Assembly (NCBI GenBank): GCA_015680685.1 | Contig: MNCI01001909.1 | Coordinates: 108,657-172,656 of the forward strand | From: Gnetum montanum | Taxonomy: Eukaryota > Streptophyta > Gnetopsida > Gnetales > Gnetaceae | DNA: 64,000 nt | Direction of reading: 5' to 3' | In this document: one piece after another, positions 13,393 to 24,778 of the stretch | Position numbering within the stretch: the first letter of the stretch is position 1 | Layout: the number at the start of each line of letters is the position of its first letter | Position numbers and translations under genes: made by a program | The notes under the pieces: model-generated | Told to the model about the DNA's origin: nothing | The model's database searches: none | Seen by the model: the letters and a program-made list of their open reading frames with translations, nothing else

Positions 13393-15350
13393 TCATAGTG
13401 TGGTGCTAAACCTTCTTATGGTAGTGGCATGTGATGAGGCAAAGTATGATTTTATCGAGGGTAGCATGGATGGTAAGAGGTGCAAGGTGGTAATCCTTTA
13501 GGAGATGTCATGGGTTGATCATACTTGGGAGAGTGATAGTAGCTATTTGAAGTAAAGGACATAGAACCAGTTAGAGAAATAGGGTGTTAAACTTAATATC
13601 TATGCAAGTTCGACTAGCAGTAAGGGTAGGGTTGGTTTGGTGGTAGCCTCCCCCATGAATGTGGGTTTTGCCACTATGATTGATGACAGCATTAAGGTTG
13701 GTAATAAGTCCCCCTAGGATAATATGATTGTTTGTGGGATTGTATAATTACCATGTGGAAAAGGAAATTTCCTAGGCATGTGCTTTTGTATGAATTTGGG
13801 ATTTAATGCAAAATTCTAATACTCATGTAGATGTGACACGATTGGGCAATTACCCTTTAGGTGGTCATATATGCAAATGTCACATTTGTCATCTTCATTT
13901 GTGGTTGAGTCTATAGCCTTGACTTCTTCAACCTTGTTCCCTATTTCCCAATAAGTGTTCCTAGTTATTTCTTGGTTCTACTTCCTCCATTTATTGTGAT
14001 CACTTGGTTCATTTTGTGTTACCTTCTTCTCTATAGTTTTTACAAAAGTTGTAGCTTTTTCATTTATCCACTCTGACATTCTATCTAGCCTTGCTTGGAG
14101 TTCATCAAAATATTGTTGTAGTGGCAAGGTTTATTGTGAAATCACCTCATCTAGAGCTACTTCTTTTTCCTCATCATAGATATGGATCCTTTTCCTTTGA
14201 AGAGTTGGATCCCAGTTATTTTCCTCTACATTCTCTCATTTACATAGCTCTTCTTCTTCTTTCACCACCTGCTCAATTAGCCTTTGTATCTGATAACTTT
14301 TATTTCATATAATCAACCTTCAGCATACATCCCAAGTGTCTCCCTCATTTCATTATGACGCCCATCTATGATGTGAAAAAGTTACTCTTTTTGATAGAAA
14401 TCATGGCTCGGACATCTATGTAGTAGCAAAGAGTATCTATCTAAGGCCACATCCAAGGGTTCATGATTTTCTTGCTTCCACCCTTAGATTTGTTTTCCTA
14501 GGTTGGATACTCTCACATAGGTTTGACATTTTTTATTGAGAATTTCTACCATTGTGGATCACTGGTGGATGGAACTTGGTTCCAATGATCTATACCAACT
14601 TTCAGCTTCATCTATTAGTGTCTTAGGGAAGAGCTTAAGCTTTTGCCACTTATTTTCAATATTTTACAGGGCATAAGCATCATGGAATTCTTGTAAGTAA
14701 TGTTGTGGATTAGAATCATAGCCTCTCATAAATTTAGGGATATTATTCATATCGAGCCCTTCTATGTGACTTTCCCTGCAATATCCATGGGGTATCTTAA
14801 CTACCTGTATGATTTGCATCAGGCTCTTAGTGGCCAACAAGGGTTCATCATCATCAAACATGACATGGTAAAAATTGCTATTTCTATTTGCCCGATTATC
14901 ATAGTTTTGGCTATGCTCATTTTGAGGTCTTTGTTTTATCCCATGATTTTGATTTCTACCCTTTTTTCAACCTTATAGTGAAGCTTTATCTCTATACCTA
15001 TGTTCATCTTTGTCAAAACTAGACATTCAAGTGAAAGAGATAGATAAAAAACTAGGAGGATTTCCATGGCTTCGATGATGTTCTCCATGGTCCCTTGATC
15101 TATCTTTTCAAGGTTTTGAGGAGGTCCTAGGCCTTGAGGCCTCCTTTGATCTAGGACTTACTTCATCTCCTCTAGGATTTTCTACCTTAGGTGAATGTAG
15201 TCCTTGAGCATAGTCAAGATGGTCATGAACATATGAAACCCCTACATGAGGTTGATCACTCCAATTTTCTTTAGTATATATCTCATTGGTTCTCCAATGA
15301 ATGTTCTCTTCATACAATGCATTATCACTTCCTTGTGAAAGAGAAATTGT
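13393..15350 (-). pseudogene. gag of element A, decayed
   Basis: Gag forms the virus-like particle that packages element RNA. The retrotrans_gag core is visible at 14664-14861 ('FMRGYDSNPQHYLQEFHDAY'), where B has 'FEGGYNADPQHHLQAFHDAY'. Upstream is the charged, Ser/Arg-rich N-terminal part (15108-15317). Downstream is the conserved 'CDICIYDHLKGNCPIVSHLH' block near 13850-13905 and a Pro/Tyr-rich tail. The expected start codon near 15350 appears to have become ACA. Many stops make it non-functional. No CCHC knuckle is seen. Confidence 0.75.
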
Positions 15351-15453
15351 TATTGGTGTATGATGTGTATGACTTAGTATTTTCCCAAAGATAGTTCGTT
15401 AATGCATTTACAATGATTGTGTATAATATAACTAATCTAGATAAATAGAACCC

Positions 15454-15472
15454 TCCCCAAAAATGATGCCAA
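15454..15472 (-). promoter_or_regulatory. Primer-binding site, element A
   Basis: Directly inside the 5' LTR the minus strand reads TTGGCATCATTTTTGGGGA, a mutated form of the tRNA-Asp-type site TGGCGCCGTTGCCGGGGA used by Athila-type elements. It fixes the element's orientation. Confidence 0.75.
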
Positions 15473-16489
15473 TGATGAGTGGTAAGGTACCCCCTATGCC
15501 CTACCATATGAATCACAAGTGTTCACACATGATCTGGTCGAATTCCATGGATGGGACTTGTTGTGGCATCTAGATTATTATCCCTTGATCACAATTCATT
15601 GTATTTCCACTTGGACTAGTGTTAACATTGTCACGTATGGTTTAGTCCAAAGTGAGGCATATGATCCTTGATGTTGTTTTAGCCTTAGGCTACTCCTAAT
15701 TACAATAAAGAAATCAATTATTTAACTAATTAGCAACAAAAAGTAATGTATAAACTAGCCTACGGGTGATGAGTGTTCATGCCCAGATTGTTGTACATGT
15801 CCTAAATCCACATATCCACTACTAGGATTACCAAGTTTTATGCTATTGGACAAACCATGCAATAACACTACTGGGATTACTAAGCAAATACATGTTTACA
15901 CTTGAAACTGGTCGTGCTCATCTCACCAATTCATTAACATGCATGGAAACATAAATATTAACTAAGTACATGGAATATAAATTTCATTGAAAGTAAATTT
16001 AATCTAAGTTAAAGTACTGAAATGAATAAGAATCACTATCAATCTCATTTCCATTCATGGAATGTGTCCAGGTACAGTGCCACTCAAATAAGATGTTGTA
16101 TAACTCACTCAAATCCACACTGCAGGCACTCACTGACTGTTCTCTAAGATTATAGAATAAAACTGCAAGAGTTTAGCTACTCTATTAACAAGATAATGCC
16201 ATAAACATGGTTGTGGATGCCTATTTATAGATTTTATTTTTGGGCTACATCAATGGGGCCTTGTCAATGCATCATTGCATCCATCGACAGAGCCTCATAA
16301 ATGTAACATTTACATCAACAAGGCCTAGTCAATGGGGCCAAGATATTAGGGCTAAGATATCAACACTAAGATATTGAGGTTAAGATATCAAAGCCAAGAT
16401 ATGGGGGCTATGATATCAGAGCCAAGATATTGAGGCCAACCAAAAAGTTGACTTTTTGTCAAATATCCTAGCCAACTAATGATTCATCA
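15473..16489 (-). mobile_element. 5' LTR of element A
   Basis: A 1,017-bp LTR. On the plus strand it starts TGATGAGTGGTAAGG and ends GATTCATCA. The TATA box appears as CTATTTATAG near 16220. Seven AAGATATC-like repeats lie between about 16338 and 16432, followed by a CAAAAAGTTGACTTTTTG palindrome, also present in the 3' LTR. Confidence 0.9.
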
Positions 16490-17040
16490 CTTAGTAAATC
16501 CTTTACTCTTCCTCCTTCTTCCATGTGTTGCCATGATCTCCATTTACAACCAAGTCCAAGGTAAAGCACTATAAGCAAAATGGAAAAATTATAAAGTGTT
16601 CCCCTCCTTTTGATTTTTACCTTAGTTTGGAATGTCAATTGACATGATGCAATGCCAAGTGACACTGATCTGAAATCCATGTTATCACATTAACATGTCA
16701 CATTGCCATGTTACCACCCGTTATTGCCATGTAACCTCCTAGCCTTGGCATCTAGCATGCTTAACCAAAGCCTTGAGATTAAGCCAAACTAACATATAAA
16801 CTTTTCAAATCTTTCCAACTTAAGTTTGATGTTAAAATATGCATTAAAATTAATAATTTAGTTTGATCTCCATCCTTAACTTTCACTAAGCTTGTAATTT
16901 TTTCTAATTTTGGAGTTTTAAAATTTTCCCATGTGCTCATGACCTTGCCTCATCTTTGTAGACCATGAAATCCATCATTCTCAATCAATTACATACACCA
17001 CTCATTTTGGATGGGTCCCATGATCAAGTCATGAAGCCTC
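16490..17040. other. Unassigned sequence right of element A
   Basis: Host DNA of element A, beginning with the second CTTAG. I see no gene. It contains a few CATGTTACCA/CATGTCACATTGCCATG short repeats near 16690-16730. Confidence 0.4.
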
Positions 17041-17865
17041 TCAATTAAAACTTGATTAATCTATCCCTCTTAGACCTATTAGGATCATTAATCTTATCCT
17101 TAGACATCCTAAGGAATACTTGATCTTCTAAGCTATTCCTTCCTTCCTAGACTAAGAATTGATTCTAAGTAATGATCCTCTTATCAAATTGTCCATCACT
17201 AACCATAGAAATGAAGAGAAGATCCTACAAGTTGGGGAAAAAATTTTCAATGATCTTTAAGATGTGTTCCTAGTTGTGCTACAAAAAAATTCTATCACCT
17301 TTACCTAGGAATTTAATGACATGTCTAGTTTGGATCATGCCTAGGTTTAACATAACATTATTCTTGAGGAGGATTCTAAGCTAGTTAAATAAAAAGTTAG
17401 AAAAATTAAACCTAATCTAATCTTAGTCATTAAATATGAAATCCCCAAGCTGTACAATGTAGGTTTCATATATTCAATAGTCTACTCAAACTAAATATCT
17501 AACATGGTAGTTATTCCCAAGAAAAATTAAAGTCATTAGGATATGCATTGATGTTTATGATCTCAATAAGGCAATATTAAAAGATAACTTTCCATTACCC
17601 AACACAAACCAACTTATAGACACAATGGTAGATCGTGCTTTACTTAGTTTCATGGAATGTTTTTTGAACTACAAACAAATATAAATCAACCCCTAACATC
17701 AACATTTTACAACTTTAATAACCCCATGAAAAATATTTTGCTACACAAAAATGCCTTTTAGACATAAGAATATCAAAGAAACATACCAATGAGTCATAAC
17801 TTTTATATTTAGTAAGATGATAATAAAAATTATCAATGATTATGTGGATGACCTAATAGTTAAAT
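17041..17865 (+). pseudogene. Tat-lineage Ty3/gypsy RT, 5' part
   Basis: Reverse transcriptase of a Ty3/gypsy element, interrupted by element E. Motifs in order: 'IRICIDVYDLNKA' near 17550, 'DNFPLPNTNQLIDTMVD' near 17590-17640, 'LSFMECFLNYKQI' near 17645-17690 and an intact YVDD active-site box at 17841-17852. Stops are common, so it is dead. The sequence resumes at 23773 in the same frame once one TAAAT is removed. The IDFRDLNKA and FPLP.ID forms are typical of the Tat lineage. Confidence 0.8.
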
Positions 17866-18440
17866 TGTAATGTTCCCATTTCCAAATGGTGTTGCTACAT
17901 AATGAAGATGGTGTCTCTTCATAACAAGTGTTATCATTATCATAACAAGACCCGACAGGGAGAGTTGTAATTAAGACCTAAAAAGGCATGTTGTAATAAT
18001 GAACATGTCTCTTGACGTGACCTTTGCAAGGTTTACCTAAGGTATTTATACCTAGGCATTAGAGGTTGTATCATCATGGAGTTTTGGAGCTGATAAAGAT
18101 GAGTAACAAGTGCTTAGTGAAGTGGGACAGGAAAAGGACTAGCCATTCCTTTTGGTTGGTGATAGGCCTAACTATGGTGGCAGTGTTGGATTGCCTCTAA
18201 GGAATAGATACCGAAGGAAGAAAATCCCAAGCAATACTCTTAGAGCATGATCCAAATACACTATTCCACATCAATAAAGCATTCTTCTCTTTTTCCTTTT
18301 ACATTTTCCCTATTATTTTCTTTACACATAATGTCAAATGTTATGTATATTTGATATTTGGTATATTATCTTCTTATGCATAATGTCGGACATAATGTAC
18401 ACTTGACATTTTTCATAACATCTAAGAACAAGAACTCACA
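17866..18440 (+). mobile_element. 5' LTR of element E
   Basis: A 575-bp LTR beginning TGTAATGTTCCCATTTCC and ending AGAACTCACA. It has a TATTTATA promoter-like box near 18047 and an AATAAAG polyadenylation-type signal near 18275. It matches 23199-23772 along its length. The downstream edge is set by the primer site that follows and by the TSD match at the other end. Confidence 0.85.
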
Positions 18441-18456
18441 TTTGGTATTGGAGGAA
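18441..18456 (+). promoter_or_regulatory. Primer-binding site, element E
   Basis: TTTGGTATTGGAGGAA resembles TTTGGTATCAGAGCAA, the common tRNA-iMet primer site, with three mismatches. It lies immediately after the LTR. Confidence 0.65.
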
Positions 18457-18482
18457 ATCATAACCCAAGGACCATTTAGAAC

Positions 18483-18747
18483 CATGGACCAACTACAACT
18501 TGATGATGAATCATGTAGCCATAGCCTAAGGAGAGTCATGGACCATCACCTAGTGCACCACATGTCTAAAATGATCCTTGTAAGCCAAAAGATACTTTTC
18601 TATTTAGTTTCATGGACAATCGATCAGACATCTACAAGGAACATGGATTCTACCGACCAAATATTCCTTCAAAGGATACCAATGACCAGGAGATATGATT
18701 ACACTTTAACAAGATACATAAAATTGCAAGACACATTGGTAAGATAA
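18483..18747 (+). CDS. Unknown ORF after the primer site of element E
   Basis: An open frame of about 88 codons begins at an ATG reading 'MDQLQLDDESCSH', just downstream of the primer site where gag would start. It has no gag core, zinc knuckle or other motif I recognise. It may be a stub of gag or simply chance. Confidence 0.25.
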
Positions 18748-20290
18748 AGATATGTTAGTCCAAGTAATTCTTACCCATCTTGTAATATTATTAAAATATT
18801 AATTGATTTAGGTCATTGTTAAGTTATCCAAAAATGTTAGTAACCATGACTTGAATTGATTTGGTCTCATTTCAAAATTAGTATCCTAAATACCTTACCC
18901 ATACAAACTTGGCAATACTCATAATATTTAGGACCTATGTACTGGTAAATTTAATGGATTCAATCTAGTCACAAGATTATCTCATTCCTACTTAACCAAT
19001 AAGGTTCATTGTAATGAGATTCATACAAAAACCAGTACTTGAGGGGTAATCTTATGATGTCTTTGCTTGTCCTTAATACCTAGGACATAATCTTGATGTG
19101 AGAGGATAAGATTATATCATACTCACCAAATCATAAGGTAAAAGTATTATGTTTTTCATTTAAGAGTTGGGATATCATTTATAATTATTGAAGTCATCTA
19201 GAAGTCACCATTTTGTCTATCTGTTAGCCTAGGAATGCTAATTTGAAAAAATAAGCTATTTTTGGTTTTTCAAATCTTGAAATTCTAACTTAGTTTTTGG
19301 ACCTTAAAATAGGCTCATCATGTAGTATTCATCAAGATAATTCCAATGATACAATTTGTTTTCAAATCACATTTACAAATTATCAAATATCAATGTTTAA
19401 AGTTTTTCGTTATATGTGTCCAAATAAAATAATAATAATAAGATAAAAAATAAAACTTGTAGGTTCAATCCCCAATCCAAAAATGATTTAGAAATACATA
19501 TGTACATACATACATATATCATGTAAAAAAGAAAAATAAGGGCCTAGAGGGGGTTACGTAGGCCAGCAATGGGCCATGTCGGCCCCTCAAAGGGCCATAG
19601 AGGCCGAACAATGAGCCACACCAGCCTCACAAAGGGCTACATGCTAGTCCCATAGTGGGCCACTTCAACTTCATGATCCCTACAAAAAAAAACTAGCTCC
19701 CAGATCTTGAAGCTAGAGGTTCCATAGCACCATAAGAGGAAACTGAAGTAGCCAGTGACCATGCCCATGTGAGAGTTCCAAAGGCTTCAGATCCGCCAAC
19801 AAGAGCTACCCTTCACCTACCATGTTGCCAACATCACCAAGGAACCCTTGCCTCCTCTACTAAAATACTTGACCTCCTCTACCTCTTCCTCGTCATCAAT
19901 GCCCTTGATGATGATGGCAGCCTTTATCATCATGACGGCCACATGGACAAACTCGGCAATGGTAGTTTAGGAAATCATGAATATGGTTACCAGTAGCAGC
20001 AACACATATGAAACATTACTACTACTACCACTAGTGCATTCAATGAGGTGGGTTTCATACAATGTTTTGTCCGTGGTGTTGAACCAGTGCAACCACAAGT
20101 GTAGTGCATGTGGTGTCACATTTTGGACTAGCCTCAAACTGACTGCTCTCTTGCCACCATGCATGCTACTCGCCTACCATCATCACTTACCTACTACCGT
20201 CTACACTACTCACTATTGCCACCATCACCTTTTCCTGCACCACTGACATTGCCCCCACCCTCATCACCAATTTTTCCAAAAAACCCACTA
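18748..20290. other. Interior of element E, unassigned
   Basis: Noncoding by appearance. At 19540-19680 there is a degenerate GC-rich repeat built on GGCC..GGGCCA words with a period of roughly 25-35 bp. A Met/Ser/Thr-rich open stretch at 19977-20246 has no recognisable family. Confidence 0.4.
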
Positions 20291-20309
20291 AAAATTTTAG
20301 TAGTCCACG

Positions 20310-20680
20310 GTGTCCATGAGCACCGTGGGCACTACAAACACCATGGAATCCCACATCTCATGGAGCTTCATAGACACCATGAAATCCCACCTCCCACTAA
20401 GCTCCATGGCCACCATGGACACCATGAAATCTTACCTCCCACAAAGCTTCATGACCACCACAGACACCATGGACATCATGGAATCCCACCTCCCATGGAG
20501 GCCCACAAACACCATAAGATCCCTCCTCCCATGAAGCTCCACGAACACCATGAAATCCTACTTTCCATAGAGCTCTATGGACACCATAAAATCCCACCTT
20601 CCATGGAGCTCCATAGACACTGTGAATACCATGGACATCATGGAATCTCACCTCCCACTGAGCTCCATGAACATCAAATA
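20310..20680. repeat. Minisatellite in element E
   Basis: About ten degenerate copies of a unit built from CACCATGGAATCCCACC and TCCCATGGAGCTCCATAG, spaced roughly 36-57 bp. It is rich in CCATGG palindromes. Because the unit lengths keep frame, one plus frame reads as repeated His/Pro-rich words ('HHEIPPPTKLHGHHGHHE'). The open frame at 20159-20719 is probably a by-product. Confidence 0.8.
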
Positions 20681-20719
20681 ATCTTGTCTCCTTTCAACCG
20701 TAGATTTTACATCAATTAA

Positions 20720-21560
20720 CAAGAAATTTGAAAAGAAGAATAGAATAGATGGTAAAATTTAAGTTTAAAAAATGAAGAAAATTTTGCCAAAAAAGAAGTA
20801 GATGCCTTGGTAGCAAGTGTGATAAGAATTCTGTAATTAAGTATGCTTTCTCTAGAGTAGTACTAGGATGGATGACCTCTCAGGAAGTCTCATTTTCTAT
20901 GCTTAAGGTTTTCAACTCTAAAAGCCATAACTTTTGATTCTAAAATCCTTTTTAGAAACCAAAGTGTCATTTCCTATAGATTTCAACCTCCTAGAAGCAA
21001 TGGAAAAGTTAAATCTATGCCATGAAACTCTAAAAATTAATTTTTACTTCTTGCCCAACATACGATACCTCAAGACACTCAAAAAGCTTAATTTTAGCAT
21101 AACTTGGACATACGATGTTAATTTTAAAAATATGAATAGTCATTTTCAACATTTTTCACCCTTTTGAACTCAATGGTGAGGTTAGATTTATCATCTATAT
21201 ACTTGATAATTCAATGATACCTTAAATCGTGTCTTAAAGAGACCATAACATAGACTAGCTAACTATGCCTAACAATTTAATTATAATGACTAACAAATTT
21301 AACCGTTTGGGATATTAAGATTAAGTGCTTAACCTTTGTAGATAGTCTCAAGATCACTAACACCTGGTGTGTCAATAGTTACACTACTATAGTTACTGTT
21401 CTAGGGGGTAGAAAGAAAGGTCATTAAAAAGTCTAGGTAATGTTACTAGTTATTACCAACAAGGTCAATTGGAGAATTGGTTGATGAGTTAGTTGGTGAA
21501 AAAGAATGGTTAAGAAGATGTAGATGAATTTTATCCTAAAACCAAATCATACTATTGTTC
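20720..21560. other. Interior of element E, LTR-like noncoding DNA
   Basis: AT-rich. Words such as AAAGCCATAACTTTTGATT and AGCATAACTTGGACATACGA are of the kind common in plant gypsy LTRs and UTRs, so an older nested insertion may be present. I could not find its ends. Confidence 0.3.
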
Positions 21561-21641
21561 AATACCGAGAGTCATAATCTCATTCTCACAAGGTGTATGA
21601 CACCCATGAGGAGAAATGACCCAAGAGGGAATCTAAGAATC

Positions 21642-22725
21642 AGAATGAAAGTGGTAACATATAATGTGCTGGCAAGATCCCTAACTAGTGAAGGACAACA
21701 TCCATTATGTTCATCATGGGCCATAGATTAGCATGAATATTAATATCCATGCATCTTAGTAGAGTTACAAGATTTGGATGTTGATGTCTTATTTCTACAA
21801 GAAGTCTTGCCATGGGAACTTCTATACCAATTCCAATCAAACTTGGGGAAGATAGCATATAGATGTATTTATAAGAAAAAATATTCTTGTGGAAATTCTT
21901 CATTTGAGCCATATAGATTAGCCTATTACAAAAATCACAACATGGATGGTTGTGCAATCTTTTATAAATAAGCCAAGTTTGAATTAGTACAAAGATTAGA
22001 ATAGAGTTTACAAGATATGATTTTTTGAAATCCCAAAACTTTAAATCATGGGAAAGAAAGAACAATGAAGGTTCCACAGAAGTTACATTGCTTTGGTAGT
22101 GATATTAAAAATAGAGTTATTAGGAAGATGTGTATGCATGGTTAACACACATTTAATTGTCAAATCAAAATGTCTAGATGTCATATTGTGCCAAGGAGCA
22201 TACTTAATTAAGAAAATAGAGGAATGTTTGAAGAATAAATTATTCCTAAGACATACCACTCTAGTGTCAATTGTCCTTTATGAAGATTTCAATGCAAAAT
22301 TTGGAAACAGTGTTTATCAATTCTTAAAATATGAATGTGTAAAAGAATCCTTGGAAGATGAACTTGATTTGGAGAAGATGTTTCCATCAATTTAACATGC
22401 AATTTCATTGGCCAGTGCATATTCTAGTTACTATGAATCTTCAATAGATAAATCAGATCCAAAATTCAAGAACGGATGATGTTGATGGATAGTACTCATC
22501 AAGAACCACAATTTAGTAATTACTTCACCATGATTAAGAAAGATGGGTTAACAACATTCTTCATAGAGCCCCTAAATTATATTTGGTACGATGTTTAATC
22601 CTTCCAAGTTATCAAGTTACTAGAGTTAATTTCTAAAGAAGAAGTAGAGAAGAAGCAAGATCAAGCCCTTTCATTCCAAACAAGACCATTCGATCATATA
22701 TCACTTATGGTAGAACTATGATTAC
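21642..22725 (+). pseudogene. CCR4/angel-like EEP-family deadenylase, intronless broken copy
   Basis: The exonuclease-endonuclease-phosphatase fold of the CCR4/nocturnin/angel family removes poly(A) from mRNA. All main motifs are visible in order: TYNVL (21657-21671), LQEV (21795-21806), DGCAIFYK (21945-21968), VNTHL (22141-22155), EDFNA (22282-22296; family usually GDFN) and DHISL (22692-22706). DGCAIFYK and the following 'VYQFLKYECV' separate it from LINE or Ty endonucleases. Homology runs about 1.1 kb with no intron, as expected of a retrocopy. At least five in-frame stops and two frame changes (between 21970 and 22090, and near 22480) make it a pseudogene. It lies between the LTRs of element E; whether E captured it or it was inserted later is not settled. 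Member of the family not determined. Confidence 0.75.
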
Positions 22726-23198
22726 TTCCACTGATTCCATAGATTAATCAAGATCAGGAAGTATCTTAGCCTTACTTTTATTTTATGATTTTCATAATTT
22801 TATTCATTTTTTAATGTATATTTTAATTTGATAACTAAAATATCTAAGGCAATGTGAGTTGAGAATAAGGATTTGCCCTACCTTCACATGGATAATTAGA
22901 TATGAGTTGCATTTTTTGTAACCCTGGTTAGTACTTGTGATCTGTGATGGGTAGATCCCTAATTTAACTCTTGTCATTATTGTAAAAAATAACATAAGTA
23001 TTGATAAAGTAATATTTAAATTCCCATACATTCTTCTTTTATATATATATATATTTGTAAAATAAGCAAGAAACAACCTCAATTTTAAAGGAGAAATCAA
23101 ATTATTAAAGCATAGAATCATAAAAGAAGCATTAGAGCTAGAAAAATATAGTGAACGTGGACTCATTTGAGGACAAACAAAACCTAAGAGGGATAAAT
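22726..23198. other. 3' interior of element E with polypurine tract
   Basis: Noncoding, with a TA dinucleotide run at 23040-23054. It ends in a purine-rich AAACCTAAGAGGGATAAA at about 23180-23197, placed where the plus-strand primer should be, directly before the 3' LTR. Confidence 0.55.
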
Positions 23199-23772
23199 TG
23201 TAATGTCACTATTCCCAAATGGTGCTACTGTATAATGAAGATGATGCCTCTTCATAACAAGTATTATCATTATCATCACAAGACCTAAAAGAGGAGTTGT
23301 AATTAAGACTCAAAAGGGCATGTTATAATAATAGATGTGTCTCTTAAGGTTTCCTTTAGGGGTTTTGACCTAAGATATTTATACTCAGGCATTAGAGGTC
23401 ATTCAACATGGAGTTGCAAAGCCAATAAAAGTGAGCAACAGGTGCTAGGTGAAGTAGGACAAGAAGAGGAGTGGCCATCCCTTTTGGTCGATGATAGGCC
23501 TAATCATGATGGTAGTGCGAGATTGCCTCTAAGAGATAGATGTTGAAGGAAGAAAACCCCAAAGAACACTCTCAATGCATAATCCAAATACACTATTCCA
23601 CATCAATAAAGCATTCTTCTCTTTTTCCTTCTATATTTTCCCTATTATTTTCTTTATGCATAATGTCAAATGTTACATATATTTGACAATTGATATATTA
23701 TCTTCTTATGCATAATGTTTGGTATAATGTATATTTGATATTTTCCATGACATTCTGGAATGGGATTTCACA
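23199..23772 (+). mobile_element. 3' LTR of element E
   Basis: A 574-bp LTR beginning TGTAATGTCACTATTCCC and ending GGGATTTCACA. It is the partner of 17866-18440 and is followed by the second TAAAT. The two LTRs differ by many substitutions by eye, so the insertion is not recent. Confidence 0.85.
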
Positions 23773-24722
23773 TAAATCCTTAATAACAACTAATCATCCC
23801 ACTAATCTAGACATAGTCTTGACTCGATGCAAATAATACAACCTTCTCTTGAATCCCAAAAAGTGCATTTTTGACATAGAAATAGAAAAAACACCAAGAT
23901 TCTTGGTTTTGGTCATTGTAATCATGGTAGATCATGATAAAGTTAAAGAAATTTTAAACTTTTTACTATTCAAATACTTTAAAGACATGCATATTCTCCA
24001 AGATAGACTCTAATCTATTTAATGTTTCATATGTAATCTTACTGATTAATTTCAATTTTTATCTCATCTACCTAAAAAGTTAATAACTTTCAACCCTAGA
24101 TTTGAAGTGTCAAGAGGCATTTGATGTGATTAAATATGCTTCCAATAATCATCTAGTCTTCCATTCCCCTCAATTTGATGTAATCAATCTATTATAGTCA
24201 TGATTTGCCAATTATGTGAAGATGATGTAGATATTCATATCTACTACATCTCTCATTCATTCTCTGGTTTTGAAATGTAATACTTGAATATGGAAAAATC
24301 TTTCTTAGGTCTTTTCTTTATTCTGAAAAAGTAAAGACACTATCTACTGGGGGAAAAGACTCATATCATATGCCAAGACAATGTCTTGTGATCAATCACT
24401 TTCAACACCCATGATAAAAATCACATGGAAAAATGGAAAACACTTCTTGCTAAGTTTGACATATTCTATGTTTTCCAATACTCTATTAATGGTCAAGCCA
24501 TAGTGGACCTTTTTACATCAACCCTACTAAAAAAACCATCTATTATAACCATTCAACCTTCCCTTGAAAAATCTTCATGTCTAGTTTTAGTTAAATAAAG
24601 GTAGAAATTTCTAGATCTTACAAATGAAAAAGATCATCAAGAGGATTACCTTGTATTTTTAAAAAATACTTCAAAAGGAAATCAAGGTGGAAAAGATTGA
24701 TGAGTATAAACAATATTTTTTT
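23773..24722 (+). pseudogene. Tat-lineage Ty3/gypsy RT and RNase H, 3' part
   Basis: This continues the RT broken by element E. 'LLLNPKKCIFDIEIEKT' at about 23843-23893 is the segment that follows YVDD in Tat and other gypsy RTs. Near 24430-24540 there is the connection to RNase H ('LLAKFDIFYVFQYSINGQAI' across a frame change), equivalent to the FDI.YV.QK.IKGQAI motif of Tat elements. Heavily mutated. Confidence 0.75.
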
Positions 24723-24778
24723 TTTGAAGATTATTTAGAGAAAACACCTTGTATTTCATACATTTGTTACTTTTACCA

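Larger units (their letters stand above)
9393..16489 (-). mobile_element. Element A: gag-only LTR retrotransposon, complete
   Basis: A 7,097-bp element flanked by perfect TSDs, CTTAG at 9388-9392 and 16490-16494. It lies on the minus strand: 5' LTR 15473-16489, primer site next to it, decayed gag at about 13393-15350, an extra ORF remnant, a long noncoding stretch and 3' LTR 9393-10404. No protease, RT, RNase H or integrase motif is seen in any frame, and there is no assembly gap that could hide them. Structure and gag match elements B and C. It would depend on pol supplied by another element such as D. Confidence 0.9.
17866..23772 (+). mobile_element. Element E: LTR retrotransposon without pol, carrying a gene copy
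   Basis: A 5,907-bp element with LTRs 17866-18440 and 23199-23772 and perfect TSDs, TAAAT at 17861-17865 and 23773-23777. The primer site abuts the 5' LTR and a purine tract precedes the 3' LTR. The 4,758-bp interior has no gag or pol motif I can recognise. It holds an unknown ORF, GC-rich and His-coding minisatellites, unassigned DNA and a broken CCR4/angel-like deadenylase copy. It is non-autonomous and inserted in the RT of a Tat element. Confidence 0.85.

Noticed and set aside
20159-20719. His/Pro-rich open frame of 186 codons
   Set aside because: It is a translation of the CCATGG-rich minisatellite, with no start context or flanking coding sequence.
21642-22725. LINE or Ty endonuclease for the EEP-fold sequence
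   Set aside because: DGCAIFYK, VNTHL and the VYQFL segment fit CCR4/nocturnin/angel proteins, and no RT follows it.
17866-23752. LTRs of element E ending at TAACA/TGACA (18420 and 23752)
   Set aside because: With those ends the flanking bases do not match. Extending to CTCACA/TTCACA gives a perfect TAAAT TSD, a primer site flush with the LTR, and an uninterrupted host RT frame.
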